From positions 62,001-126,000 of the forward strand of contig CAJQUW010003196.1 in NCBI GenBank assembly GCA_907163375.1: a DNA stretch of 64,000 bases. The letters run 5' to 3'. This DNA comes from Prostheceraeus crozeri (taxonomy: Eukaryota; Platyhelminthes; Polycladida; Euryleptidae). This document shows, piece after piece, positions 10,068 through 25,000 of this stretch. Position numbers and translations under genes: made by a program. A model generated the notes under the pieces. That model was not told where the DNA came from. It saw only the letters and a list, made by a program, of their open reading frames with translations, and did no database searches. Position 1 is the first letter of the stretch. Every line of letters begins with the position of its first letter.

Positions 10068-13000
10068 CTGAAAAACAAATGAACTAAATGAAGGTGCTTG
10101 TCAAATATGTTGTAAATGCATGGATATCTATGTGGTAGTGTTTGAAGTGTGGAAAATTACCAGTAAATTACCAGTGGTAAATTACCGGTAATTTACCGGT
10201 AAGATTGAAATTATATTACCAGTAAATTACCGAAACAAAATTGATCATTTTTCAGGGTTTCCTCATTATATTTTGATATGACAAATTTCCCAATCCACTC
10301 ACAATTCTCAGGTAGTCTATGATAAAGAATTTAGAGTTTCTTAAAATTACTAAATCATAGCTTATGTATCTAACCTATAAATGTATTCAACCAGGTGTGC
10401 ATGAATAATTTGATGTTAATAGTTATACCCACAGAATTAGACCGGTCGTCTCTTCTTCTGTTTAACTAGAAAGGAAACATAGGAACATGTAACGTTAATA
10501 AAATGGCACAATCTGCTGACATAATACCATAGCAATAGAACAATAAGCAGCCAGTTCGACATTAAATACGCCAAATTGTGCGAAGTTTCAGTAACTGTTA
10601 TCAACCGGATCACACAACAAAGAGACACAGTCGATGTCAAGTTCTACAGAGAAGTTTGTGAGCGTTTTTTTCGTGCGCCTTTTCTAACATAATTTAATAA
10701 TGATCTGAGAGCCCAACATTATCGAGAAAACTTTTGCAAATGATCTGAATTCTTCGAAGCTGTAGGAATCGTGACGATTGGATCATTTTGAAGGAATTCA
10801 CAGCAATCCGCAAGCGACGCACGAAGATTTTTCCTATCTCTGCAAGCGTGTGGCCTTTCCCTAGAGCAGTTTATTTGTCGTCAAACTTTTGATTATTATG
10901 GTCTATTTGGATGAAAGACCAACAAACTTCTTAAAAATGTCAATTTTTCATTTCTTAATTGCAATATATACGAGTATGACAAAGAATCAGACGTTGAGTT
11001 CTCTCCCGAAGTTTAGTTTTGAAAATTTCTTGGATACGGTCATCCCGTCCACTTATGATGCATGAGGGATTATCAGTCAACCTTTCTTGAAACACCTAGA
11101 TCACTCAAAGACAATTGATTTAGATGGTGAGTGCTCCATTTCTGCCTTGAGCATGCAAGCTAATCTGATGCAGGAAAATCGGAATGAAATGCGCGCAAGT
11201 CAAAAGTTGGAAGACATACTGCAAACGAAGACATGTTTACTCTCAACCTGTGGCCGGCGGTCGTGTCTTGTCTCGTCTGTCATTCGATTTCTGGGAATTC
11301 TGCCGTTCTTTGCGATATGAGCATCATTTCTCGTCGACTTTGATATCATGTTTATCCTCGTGGGTTTGGTGGTCTCAGTTCCGCTTCTAGTCGCGTCGTC
11401 ATTCCAGTATCTATTCCTCATCCTTCTTGTGTTGAGTCACGTGCGCTTGCTGGAGTGATCTGGTCATAGAGATCACGTGTTTCAAGGTCATTTCACATTT
11501 GTCGCATGCTTGCTGATTAGCTTAAGTAATCTCTGCTTCCGAAGGCTTTGGAATCCATGGAAATGGAAAATGGAAGAATATAATTTGAAATGCTACAGGC
11601 AAGGTTGCTATAGGGCTTGGTTGGGTCACCTCAAGCCAAGCGATTTGGGTTTTGCTGGGGTTTACCCAAAGCTCAAGCAAAACCCAAGCAAGAATTTTCA
11701 TGACCCGAACCTAACCATATGCCAAATTCTACTACCATAGAATTGCATTCTAGGTGGGCTTGAGCATCACACCCAAGCCCAAGATGGTGCAAAATTCTAG
11801 CTACCATAGATCCCATGCTATTATTATGGGCATACACCATAGATAAGTTTACTATACAGGTCAAAGCCTTAATCTGGCTGCTTAGTAACCGAGTCATGCA
11901 CTGGCACCATGTCTAGGCCTGTCTAGGCCATTCTGTGTCTCGGCTATGGGTAACCGGGTAGCCTATGCATGGGCTTGCTGGTCAGGCTTAGGTTCTGTAT
12001 CACCCCATCAAACCAAGCGAAATGGTTTTTGGTCTACATATATAGTCGGGCCTGACGAATCTAATCTAATTAGCCTTTCTGATAAATTGCAGGCTATAGC
12101 AAAAGCGACGGTCATTATGTTGCACTTTCCAAGTCTAGCCTACCTTCCCTATAACAAGCCTAGGCCTACATTATAGGTTACGACTTCTTTTTTAATTGAT
12201 TCTTGATAAGCTTATGAATAATGCCGTGGGTTGGGGCTTTTTAAGCATAGACATTATCTAAGATAAGATCCAGTACAGTGTGTATATGCATGTAGCTAGA
12301 TAGCCTAGATATTATGGGCATGTTTGACAATTTGCCTCTTATTAGTTATCTTTTGTTGTATAGCTGTATTTAGTGAAGTGATAGTTCGAAACCTATGCTT
12401 ACTTAGGCAGGCCTACGTGTGTGCTCTAACAATGCGTATTTTAACTATTACGCCTAGGCTATAGTTTAATTAGGTCTGGTCTGCCGCACAATGTATCGGT
12501 ATTTATTTTTATATACCCACAGTTTTGTGCTGTGACTGGGTGACAGTAGCAATATAGTAGTAGGTTAGATACTCAATAGAAAATGTAGAATAGTGTCGAA
12601 GGAATAGCACGAGACCAAGAGAGAAAATATTAGACTTACAAAGACTTACAGCAGAAGCTTTACTTCGTCGTTTTGGTTTTGGGTAGGGTTGGGCTTGGGT
12701 TTGACACCCAATTGGGTCCCAACCCAAGTAACTCGCAAAACCAAGCAAACCCAAGCAGCAACCTTGCTACAGGCCAAAGGTGGACGTCCATACGAAAAAT
12801 ATGTGCGGTGCATACGCATGTTACAAGGATTTACAATTATTATGGGGATCGGAAGTATCCAAAGAGTATGTTTATCTATTTTTTAAGTAGCAAGCAGCCT
12901 ATTAACGCTCGCCCCCTCTTGGCGATTTAGAATATCTTTTAGACCAAGCAGGCTATGTCCACCAGATTTCTAGTATCTTCCTTTCTAAGTGTGCAAATTT

Positions 13001-16000
13001 TGACCGAAGGATGATAAATTTGCCACATTACTTTTAATGTTTTTTATGTTTGGAATATTTTGACTGATTTCAACATATATTCACTTCTAATGCCAATTGT
13101 GGCATCAATTCTAATGATTTGAGATTGCATAGAGGATTCTTCTTATCAATAAAATGATATTCAGGAATGAAAAGTTTTGGAATTTGAAGTTTTTTATGGA
13201 TGTTTGAAATTTGAAATTTTTGTACTCTTAGTTCTGCTTCTAATCAGCAATTATTGAAAATTTTCAGAATCATGTTGATTTTAGCAGATGAAATAACGGA
13301 AAACAATTATTTACATCTGTGTGAGAGAACTAAGCGTATTTCAGAAAATGAATTTTCGTGCGATTCAAATTGTGCAAAATGTTTGAATTGTTTGACCTTT
13401 GAGTCATCATTTTATTAACCAACTTAACCAGATCTTTCGGTTAGTGAATGGTTTAATAGTTTTGTTGTCATTTTCCAGTTCAAATACTGATTTAATGAAA
13501 ATTTGTTAAAAATTGGTGGTTTTTCATCTTTGGCCTACACCTCAGCCCAGGGATGACCTTAGAATTAAAAGTGATGCTGTTTTCCTGAATCCCCTTTCAA
13601 TACATATTTGATAAATAAAATAGATGATACAGATTTTACAACTGATATTAATCATTCGGATATCATCTGTTTAGCGGAAACACATCTTGATTTTGAAAAC
13701 TCATCATTCATGCTGTAAGAGGAATAATATCTTAGGCGGAAACGTTGAAGGAGTTTCCATGTTTTTCAAAAAGAATGGTGATTATACAAATACAACGAAA
13801 GTAGTGTCGCAAAACGGAAATTCAATTGTAATGAAATTATCTAATAAATCTTGGATAGATATTAAAAATAATATATTATCATTTTGTGCCATCGTGACAA
13901 TCATGAATCGAAGCTTGTTGAAGGAAATTACTAAAAAGGAAATGAGCAATGTAATAATGACCAAAGACCTAAATGGAAGATCAGGCTTTCTGCATGACAA
14001 TGAATTTCTAGACCTTCCTTATAGACTATCGGAAGACAACTGCTAACAAGTTTGGTAGAGATCTTATTGAATTTTGTAATGATGCCTCGCTTGTGATTGC
14101 AAACGGTCGATATGAGGAAGGAAAATGCACTTATAGAACGCGGAATTAATTCTAAGGTGAGCCAATCTGTCATTGATTATGTTATGATATCACAATCAAT
14201 AAATAATTGTCTGAATGCCTTCGAAATAATGGAACCAAGATGATCACGCACCCATGTGCACCGAAATAAAGATAAAATCACAGAATAAATTTGATAAAAA
14301 TGCTACTGATCAAACCCTTCAAATGGAATAAAAAAAATGCGAAGGTGGCTTCAACTTTGCGGAATTTCAGTGTAATTGTAATGAACTAATAAGCGATTAT
14401 TTGACTTTTGACCTCATCAAATACAATGATGTACGAGGGGTGATTGAAAAGTTCGCGGCCCGGTATAGAAAAAAGCATATTTCGCATACGATACATATTT
14501 ATTTTTCGACATAATCGCCCCTACAATCAACGCACTTAGCCCAACGGTGCTGCACTGCGCGGATCCCTTGCTCATAGAAGTGTGAGTCTTTGGAGTCCAG
14601 ATACTCCAAAAGATTGGATCAGGGGGGGACGCTTGAAGGCGATTCTTCAATCTATTGAATAAAAAGTTTGTCTCTCACAAATCAGTTCAATGTTTTATTG
14701 ACCTCAAGTTAAAAAAGTTTTGTTCGTGAATGAAGAAAAATCCAAGTCCAGTGTGAAAGCACGGTTCATGCGCTTTGACATTAGCTTTATATGTTTCATT
14801 TTAGTAGATTGCAGCGAAATTTCTTCCTGAAGATAGGGTACCTATGCTGGTGACAGGCATTTTTGGTACATTCTCTGCCTTGAGCTAAAATTTTCATTAA
14901 GAACTTTAAACTTTGTTTGATTGATTTGAATTTATGATGACCGGAAAGAGGAGATCCCAAGTAATAAGATGAAAAGCGGTTCTGAACATAAGGATTCTAC
15001 AGGCAAAAGACACGTTTTTTGACAAATGTTGTTACATAAAATGGATTTACCCATGGCAACGTGATGATATGTGAGGAAAATTGAATCATTATTATGTCAT
15101 TTAATGATACCATTATTTGCTACACGCAAATCAGAATATCAACATGCGTCTGCATCACGACCGGAGGCATGTGGAGATGATTTATTACTTGTCACATGTC
15201 AAATCATGAGAACGTGATTCTATGTCCACATGACAGTGCACGGGTTTGTGCAGGAGCGATGTCGATAATGAGACGTTCGTAGAATAATGTAATTTATATT
15301 TGGATTTCACCATGTAGAAGCCATGAATGATTCAGTGATGTTTCAACAAGCAAATATTAGACGTCCACAATGCAGGTGAATTACCTAAAATGTTTGACGT
15401 CAAAATTCTGATAATTTTCCGCTATACCGGAAACATCGAGAAAATCATCTTAGGAATTAACCGCATAATGCGAACTTTGATGAGCACAACATTTCTGCTT
15501 CTTCAATAGTATATAAAATGATGGGAAATGCAGCAAATTAACTCATATATGTTGAGATGTGCCTTGATTGCTTGAAACATCCATTGTGGTTGGAAAATTC
15601 AAGTATCAAAATATCTAGTTGTATTTTGAGATCTGTGATCTATAGGCATGTATGCAGGAAGTGAGGACAATAAGCTTCGGCTGCATTCACTGCCATTCTC
15701 AAGTAAAAGATGACCGAGTAAAATTCTTTTTTCCTTAAGAGTGGTTGTGGAATGCAGCCGACATTAATTGTCGTTACATAATGCATACAAGATTATAAAA
15801 TACTTGATTGTCCTGATTGATAAAGAGTCTTGAACCTGAGTAATAACTACGACTAAGAAATTAGGCCCAAATTCGAGTACTCTTTGAGTGTGAAAATATC
15901 AGTGCTCCTTTTAGCACTCATTTGATGAGTTGCAAGAAACAAACACCTCCACTCAATCGAAAGATGCCATGCGACATATCAAACCCGATGAAAACCATGT

Positions 16001-19000
16001 GCACATCCATCTTAGAACTGCTTTGGCAATTAAACACAAATGCATTTGAATCAATAGAATATGCACATGACTCAAGGCGCATTCGATGAAGTGAATGGAG
16101 GTTTACAGGACTCAAAGCACTGTCAGAGATGAAGGGAAAAGCTGGCTTGACTGAAGGCATTGTCGGAGAGGATAGAAAGCGTTGGCAGGACTCAAAGTAC
16201 TGTCGGAGAGGATAGAAAACGTTGGCAGGATTCACAGCGCAGTCGGTGATGAAAGGAAAAGCTGGTCGAACTCAAAGCGTAATGGTGGAGGATTGCAAGC
16301 GTTGGCAGGACTAAAAGTACTGTCGGAGAGGATAGAAAGCGTTGGCAGGATTCACAGCGCAGTCGGTGATGAAAGGAAAAGCTGGTCGAACTCAAAGCGT
16401 AATGGTGGAGGATTGCAAGCGTTGGCAGGACTAAAAGTACTGTCGGAGAGGATAGAAAGCGTTGGCAGGATTCACAGCGCAGTCGGTGATGAAAGGAAAA
16501 GCTGGTCGAACTCAAAGCGTAATGGTGGAGAATTGCAAGCGTTGGCAGGACTAAAAGTACTGTCGGAGAGGATAGAAAACGTTGGCAGGATTCACAGCGC
16601 AGTCGGTGATGAAAGGAAAAGCTGGTCGAACTCAAAGCGTAATGGTGGAGGATTGCAAGCGTTGGCAGGACTAAAAGTACTGTCGGAGAGGATGGAAAAC
16701 GGTGGCAGGATGAAAGTAGGAGCAAAGCTCGTCGAGCAGCCAACACGAGACGTGACAATGGAGACAGCGCTGTGAAGTGTAATAAATGATGTTTTGGCAA
16801 TGCAGTGAAGCAGCCCGATCAATGCATCGCTATTGTCCTACATTTGTATGTCCGTCCTTTAAAGTGAATCGTATTGCTATATTGATGTTTCATCATATTA
16901 GTACTTAGTAAGCATTTTGGTGCTTCTGTAAATTTAACCATCAGAGACCTGAGCTTTTTCACACCCTCTGAGACCTGGGGGACCCCTTTAACATATTCTT
17001 AGTTTACCTGCTTAAATCGATATCAAAACATTAGGAAAGTTGATTTTAAGTAAAACAATGATGTTTGCGTGTAGCAGGTCGGTATAACGAATCCCTTGAG
17101 TGACTTTCAGCCTTCTCAGTAAACACGTGTGAAAATATGGTGTTTTTGTAAGTCAACAACATTTAGTACAGCATCATTTGTACTAGGAGACGACTTTACG
17201 ATATTTTGTGTCACCATAAAGCCTCAGATAGTTGCTTTTGATGAAATTGATTTAATTCATGCAGCTAATCCTTTCCATTTGTACATTCCTTCAAATTTAT
17301 CCAAAGCTATCAGAAATAGACCTAAAATGAGTCAAAATTGCTGTATTTCTAGAACCAAAAACAGCTGTGGAGATCTCAAACTTATCATTCTTGCTGTGAA
17401 AAGTCTTGTCATCAATCAGTTTTTGGTGCTCAACTATGAATATAATGATAGCTTTCATTTCGGACATCGATTTATGTCGAGTTGTTCATATAGGCCAACT
17501 AGTCACGCGAGATCATGTGCGAAAGTAAAATATTCACATTTTGCGATCTTCCAACACATTGCACATCTACGAGCATGATGCAAACAATGAATAAATGACT
17601 TTCACTCTTTATACACCATCGTGGACATGTTCGAAATCATTTTTCATCTAATTACAAAAATGTTGTGATGGAATTTCTATCCATCAATATATTATATGGA
17701 ATTAATATCCATGGAATTAAAATCCAGTGGACCCCCTTGGCCTAACTATCATACTTCTACTGATTCAATTGAAATGAAATAACACATGCAGATTCACTGT
17801 CAGAAATGATGATTTTGTATGGGCTTGAGTAGTTGATATATCGTCAGCTTAAAAAATGAAATAGAAAAATGTGAGGGTTAAGTTCCATAATTTTGATACT
17901 CTTTCATTCAGTACTCAGATTGGAACTTAACTAGGATTTCATTATGTACAGTATATGATGTTTGTCTCAGATGCGTATCGTGCATCAGTCAGCATCATTT
18001 CTGTCTGATCTCTAAGGTTGATGTACTATTGAATACAAATCACGATTGGATCGACAACAGATCACCTTTACATTGCAGCGCTGTTGGTTTACAAAATCAG
18101 TCAGTGAATAAAATACAATAACAAAATATGAACACAATTAATTCTATTATGTGAATTAAGTTCTCCGAAGGGCATTTAACTCAACCAAGTAAAAATCCTC
18201 ACACTGTAAAGTTATTCACGAGTCGATGAAAATTGAGGAGTCTAATAGTGATCGACCGCATTATAATTCCCAATTTCCAAGGCTATCAAGGACACCACAG
18301 GGAAGTGGACACCATGAAAGCGCAAAATGTGTTGAAAATCGAAGGAAAATTGTAGAACAGTCAATGTTTGCAGATATTGATGGAATGTTTTCTAATTTTT
18401 TCAGTTTGAATTTTGGTGGGATTGTGTGAAATTGAGCCGTAGGTTGTTTGTCTGTGCTAGTCGGTTAGCGATATGCAAAAATTTGAATACAAATATATAT
18501 TTGAATGAAACTTGCATATTCGTATTATTTACACTGTAAAGATACCACACATCAATAATTTTGATGAAAAAGTGACAATATGACATTTTCAGCCAAAAGA
18601 TTCTTGATTTTGTGACAACTTCACGATTTTACTATTTTTCCAAGTTGCTTTGATGAACATTTGATAGCACAGAAAAGGTTCGTTCACCTCGTCAGAGCTG
18701 GAAGTGGGTCAACGAAACTTGACTCACGACCCACTTGACCCACCTGACCCACATGCTGCAAGCGTGAATTTTGTGAGTACAATTTCCTCTCCTGGTATCA
18801 TCCGTAGTTTAATTTTCATTCAAGGTTCTAGGTCTAGTTTGAGGACTTATAGTATCAAAATTCTTGTTAAGATTTGTTATGAAGATTCATTAACAAAAAA
18901 GGTCTGTCGAAGTACATTGAATATCTGAAGAGAATTACAACTATTAAGTTAATACAAGACACCAATACCCTTGATTCCGCCACCGCACTCGCCCGACCTG

Positions 19001-22000
19001 GGAATCGAACCGAAGTCCGCGGTGGAGACTTGCTCGCACCTTCACTAGGCCACGCTGACGGTTCAAAAGGATTTTCAAGAAATTTCAAAACCGAAGATTC
19101 ATTGTGTATCAGATCAACATGTGAGTTACCGTGAACATCCTGGTAGGACACCGGCGAAATGCATCGGTCTATAACTAGAGTGCCTTTCACTTTACCGAAT
19201 ATCTAACGGTTGCCCTGCCCTCCCAAATTCTGTTTCTTGTGGTAATTCTTGACTATCATTTTAAGTGCAACCTATTTAATTGTAGAAAGATGATTAGTTC
19301 GGCTAAGTTACCCTACAGGCTTAGATTACTGCATTGAACACTAGATACGCATACAAACAATTTGATTTTGGTTATAGGGATAATCAATCTAATAATCTGC
19401 TCATTATATAGCAGCATATATTTTACATAATATTAGCATATACGCATCTATTAGGGTGCGGCTGTTCCCCGACTTTTAGTGAGCTTTGAGATATCCCGCC
19501 TAACTTCTTGTAAGTGAGGAAAATGCTGTTTAGAATTTTAGTATTTTGGCCGAGTTTTGTAAAAATCTAAGTTGGTCTTAAGGTTCCTCATTGGATTTGA
19601 AATTGTAAGCAATATTCACGAAAGCCATCAGCTGAAATAATTTTAAATATCAAAGTTGTGTTTTCTTCGTGCAAAGTAGAAACCCAGTTGAAAAGATCAT
19701 TAAAAAGTGCATTTATCGGAATTCAGTTATACTATTCAAATGCACTGCAAGCGCAATACAACACTATCATGGTACAACTTAACTTCTGCAAAATCTCATT
19801 TCACCCACTCTTTGACCCCATCGATTTGATATGAGAAGACATCCTTCTTCAGCAAATGAGCAAAAGCGAAGGTCCACGGTAGTAATCAGAATTTGTGTAT
19901 ATTTCTCACATGCATGTAAACTCAACGTTTATTCGATGAGAGCTTCGCTAGTTTAATACTGTCCGTATTACTCCACACAATGACTCGTTCATTTACAAAG
20001 TTGCTACAATTGATAAATGGATGACCATTTTCACAATCACTTGGACAGATGGAATTCACTGCGAATGTTTGAAAGAGATTAATGAATAAAACTTTCTGAT
20101 TAGGGCATGATGGAAATTTCTGATGTAATGGATCATTCGAAAACAGATGAGAAGCCAACTTCCAACAAAGAATGCATGTATCATAACAGAATTCCGAAAT
20201 ATATTGCGTTTTTCTCATCATCTGATGGAAGCATTATATTGTCAAGAGATGAAAAAGAGTCACTCAACCCAGAACAGTCAATCAAGTGGTCCGTGGATGT
20301 CTCAAACTCACTTCCTAAAGCGTTGGCTGAAAAGATATCATTGCACTTATCAACGAATAACATTTAATTTTCTTTTCTTTCTCTAAAAGCTGTCGTATAG
20401 ATACCGTATTTCCTCTATTAAGAGCCCTGGGGCGCTAATTTACAAACGAGGTTTTTCAGGGGGGCGCTTATTTACTTCTTCAATTTGGATAGAGGCTCAT
20501 ATTAGAGGTAGGGCTCTTAATAGAGGAAACACGGTAGGCAATGATTAGAACCAGAGAGTTGGAGTATCCACCCAAAGCGTTCTTCCAGATTATCAGACGT
20601 GATATACCCCAACAAAACGCAATTAATTGACACTGTGCCAAGAAATATCTGCTCAATTCACAAATTGACTTCAATGATGAAATGATAGCATCAAATGAAA
20701 GAGAATGTCTGTATTGGGAAAGGTTCTGCCAGTTCATAAAAACGCTAGCAGTTCAGTTATGAAACTCTTTGTATTGATGATGGTGAGAAGATGTTATTGT
20801 TTAACTGGGGAGCTAATTTTATCGATCTACCAAATTCACAAATTCAAATGTCTTTCAGATGCTCAAAATTTGTTTCACGATCTTCTGAGTCGCTAAATTT
20901 GAATTCTTTCCTTCTCTTCCGATTGTTGAACACGTATCAACAGTCAGGAATATCGACTGGTTCTCAAAATTTGGATTATCAATGGAAGATTGAATTTCAC
21001 CTTGACACATGTTTCAGGATTTTCTATCTGCGGAATGGTTGTCAACATTGATACAAACAACCTGAAAGCCAATTGCTTGAACTTCATGTATTGCCAACTG
21101 ATGCGATTCATTCAGTTTCTCTATTGGTGCGATCTTGACAACGTCCCGATATCCTCCTGTGATAGAAGAGATATCATGAATACAAATCAGCACGTACTAT
21201 GCTACAACTGTCAGAGGTAGTCCCAAAAAAGTTTTTGTACAGTGTAGATTTGGTCTTTAATGAGCACAGCGTATCTCTGAAATTGATTTAAGGACGAGAT
21301 GAACATGGATAGATATTTTGTGATATCGTATTGGGACATGAGTTGGTTTATTGTCTGCATGTGACGCGCAGTTGGAAGAAAGAATCTATTGGAGGATCGA
21401 AGTACTCGGTAAGCAGATGGACTCGCAAAATAGAACTGATAAGACGCATCAAATTTGATGAATGTTTCATAAGAATAGATGGATCGTCTATTGAGGTCCT
21501 CAAGATCCTCGGCGTCTTTTTTCCAAAGACTTATCGTGAGATTGCACTTTAAATCTCTTTACTCTAAATGCTGTCGATCTATGTCGATTGTCAAAAGGCT
21601 TCTTTACAATTGCAATTCGGATGGTATTTTATGGCAAGCCTATACTGGTCTGTTGTTGTCCCATATTACTTTCTGCTGGCCTGTTATTTGTGACCTCAAG
21701 CGTTCAGATTTCTATGAACTTGAAAGGCTAGATAAAGTTGTGAAACGTTGGTGCAACCTTTCCTGTTAACCGTTCCTTGATGTTGTGCTCAACAAAGTTT
21801 GTGTACGTCTTTTGCGGAAAATTGTTTTGAATGTTGATTGCCATCCTCTCGACGACTTTTTTTATTGTGAGAGAGACCAATAATAGTATTCGTCGTCATC
21901 GAAAATGGTTACCCCTTCACCGCAAACAAGCATTGTTAAATTTTCATTGTCATGATGCTATGTGCAACGTTTTCATGTACCGCTCTTTGTACTGGAATAA

Positions 22001-25000
22001 AGTCATTTTATTATTATTATTATCATTATTGGGAAATTGCTGTGACGGGTGAGTAGTCCTTAATTTCTCGCACAAATATTGTAAGGACTCAATTTAGACA
22101 TATCCTGACAATATCCAGGCACAGAAGTAGATACATAGTAGCATACTTAATGGCATTTCTATGAACTTTCTATGATACTGTATTGTTAATCTCTATGTGT
22201 CCAGGCCACTATTATAGCGACGTTTATGTCCTATCCCATCCATTGTATGCCACGGTAGGAAGAGATAGAAATTGACACAGATATTCGTCTCCTTTTGACT
22301 TTCGCAGTTGGCCAAGCCCACATATAGCAGAAGCGGCTGACATCAGAGATTCGTTGAATATCAACGCAACGGTCAGATTGTAGGCAGGACTGTCAAGTGA
22401 TAAATTCGTCAAATGAAAGTACTATCTACACTACTCCACTCTTCACGAACTAAATATACCGACTGTGTACGTTTAACGAGCTGTCCCTGTTCCGGTCAGA
22501 ATTCAGGTTCAATGGAAAATTGAACTTCTTGCCCGACGAGACTAGTTCTGACCGTGACCATCAGTACTGAGGAAAGTCATCTTTATACCGAAACACGCAG
22601 ACCAAGAAATTCTTCTCTGCAAATCAGAACATTATCAACCAATTTTATCAGTTCATTGATATTGAATCATGTCACTCTTTTATGAAATAAAGTTGATCAG
22701 TTGATTTTAACTATTACCAGCAAGGTTGGGCCAAAATGTGGGTCAAAACCCAAAACCCAAGTTTCAATAAATGAATAGAATCAAGTAAGCGAAGTGCATC
22801 TCTGTATTTTGTACTAGAATAAAGATTCTTCTACAGGCCAAAACTTCTGTTGGGCTCATGAGAAGTGTGGGAGGGAAAATGTTTTGCAATAACTGTATTA
22901 GCAGCCTAAATACATGTATGACATTACAAGCTTTCCGTTAATTTAACCTACGCTGATATACTGACTAATTGAAGATCTTTGATCTAATTATGATTGAATT
23001 GCACATTACTCATAATAAAGCAATTGTTTTCATTTCATCATTCAGAAATATAAACAAACTTGATAATAATTGTAGCTGCGCAGTAAGTGCATGGCTAAAC
23101 ATATTTAGAAATCGAATTTGGAATGAATTCATTTTTGGAAAACTGTTGGCTATCACAGACTGTTTAGGGGTGCGAAGATAACTGCGAAGATACGAAATGC
23201 AATTCTACATACAACTGTCCAACGTATCTTCTGGATAAGCTACAGCGTATTCAGAGCAATGCGGTAAGATTAATTATGCATATTCCGAAATATGATCACC
23301 ATATCGTGTCATCTTTCTGATTTACACTGGCTTCGTATCAGACAACCGATATGTTTTAAAACTTGTGTCACTGTGTAAAAGATTCTTCAGGGCTCTTGTC
23401 CGTCTTATTTGTCAGATCTCGTATCCGTATATGTTCCTAGGCGATCGTTGTGTTCATCTGATGACCGAATTATGGAGTCTAGTAATTATCGGACTCGCTT
23501 TGGAAGAAGATCATTTTCCTATGCTGCACCCGTATTGTGGAATTCCATACCCAGAGACGTGAGGAACTCAGCATCCCTACACTCATTTTAAAGATCTTTG
23601 AAGACATACTTTATTTCTTGCAATCGCTGACGTGTTTATGTTATTTTGTGTACATGTAATGTTGTATAATTTTGTTGCGCCATGAGCTCACCAAGTAATG
23701 GCGCTCTATAAATAAATATACAGTTATTATTATATTTCCCTAAAATTGACACTACAAATGGAAGTCAACTTTATAAAATTTTGCTTTATTCAAAATTCTA
23801 TGATCAGTACTCATCACATAGACATGCTTGTTAGAACGATAAAAAGGCATTTTATGTAAAGTATATGTATATATGCATTCACACAATGTCATGGCTGTTC
23901 AATGATTGCAATATACAGGGTGTTCAGCAAAAAAATGTAAGGATTGCAAATCGCAATATTTATAGCTCGTATAGATGGAAAAAGGAAGTTATTTGAGCTG
24001 ATATTTCATTCGTGCATTAGTTTGCACGAGTTAGATTCAAGCTTGTTATTCATTTATGTCTTACCATTGCATTGAAACATAGATATCTAAACCGAGATCG
24101 ACAATATACAATTTCTTCAATTAACAGCATCTTTATTGATTTTTCTTCAAATTCAAAAATAAATATCTAATCCGAGATCGGCCGCATAGCCTAGCATTTG
24201 TCGTTCACTTTTCAGAAATTCACATCGAGTCCGATTGCTTTTGGAAGTGCTTCAACGATTTGACACGTCTCAGCTTTCCGACTTTCAAAGAAAAGTAATC
24301 ATCTTATTCAAGACGATTTCTTGGGAAAGATCACTGAGAGACAATTCCATGCAATGACGTCTGAGCTACAACAAGAAGGCGAAGAGACTACAGGCATTCT
24401 TAAGATAGCACAGGTACTTCTACCACTCGTCGAATTGTTAGTGACATGGCTGCAAGGCCGCCAGGAAGTTCAGTGTCACGAGAAAACATCTAAGCCAAGG
24501 ATCAACAACGAACTTCGAGTTTCGTCGGAAGCAATGAGAAACATTATAAAGGAGTCCAATCTGAAGTGCTATCGACAAATTAAGACTAGGTCCCAACTGT
24601 TCAACACAGACATACCGAGAAGCACGTGAAGAAAAATGCCAAGCCCCTCGAGACCGCTATCAGCTTGTGGTTTTCAAATTAAGGAAATTTTGGTATCCAT
24701 TTGCCTCTAAATTCTAAGAAAGAGAATTTGCAAAGCAGTTGAAGTAAAGGCCGAGATATGTGAAGAAGACTGGTTTAAATGTTCTTAACTATTGCAGATG
24801 GAGCATTCTTTTAGATGGCCTGCAGAGAAATCGTTGGATAATAAGATCAGCAGAGGATCTCAAGGACGTTTTGACGACTACGTGGAATTCCATTTCACGA
24901 GAAACTTTACAAAACCCTACAAAATCGTGGATCAAAAGTATCAATCAATGCATGCTAGCACGGGGGAGTCCTTTCGAGCATATACAGTAAACGTGACATA

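Noticed and set aside
16182-16800. Repeat protein of about 200 residues on either strand
   Set aside because: Both strands stay open merely because the 120-bp period is divisible by three. No known repeat family, signal peptide or splice context.
19001-19062. tRNA gene on the minus strand
   Set aside because: A and B boxes are good but the acceptor stem does not close and the region continues into unrelated sequence; a SINE head fits better.
22569-22605. Fourth hammerhead-like Penelope tail
   Set aside because: The ctgagga and gaaac strings are present but no stem II can be formed between them.
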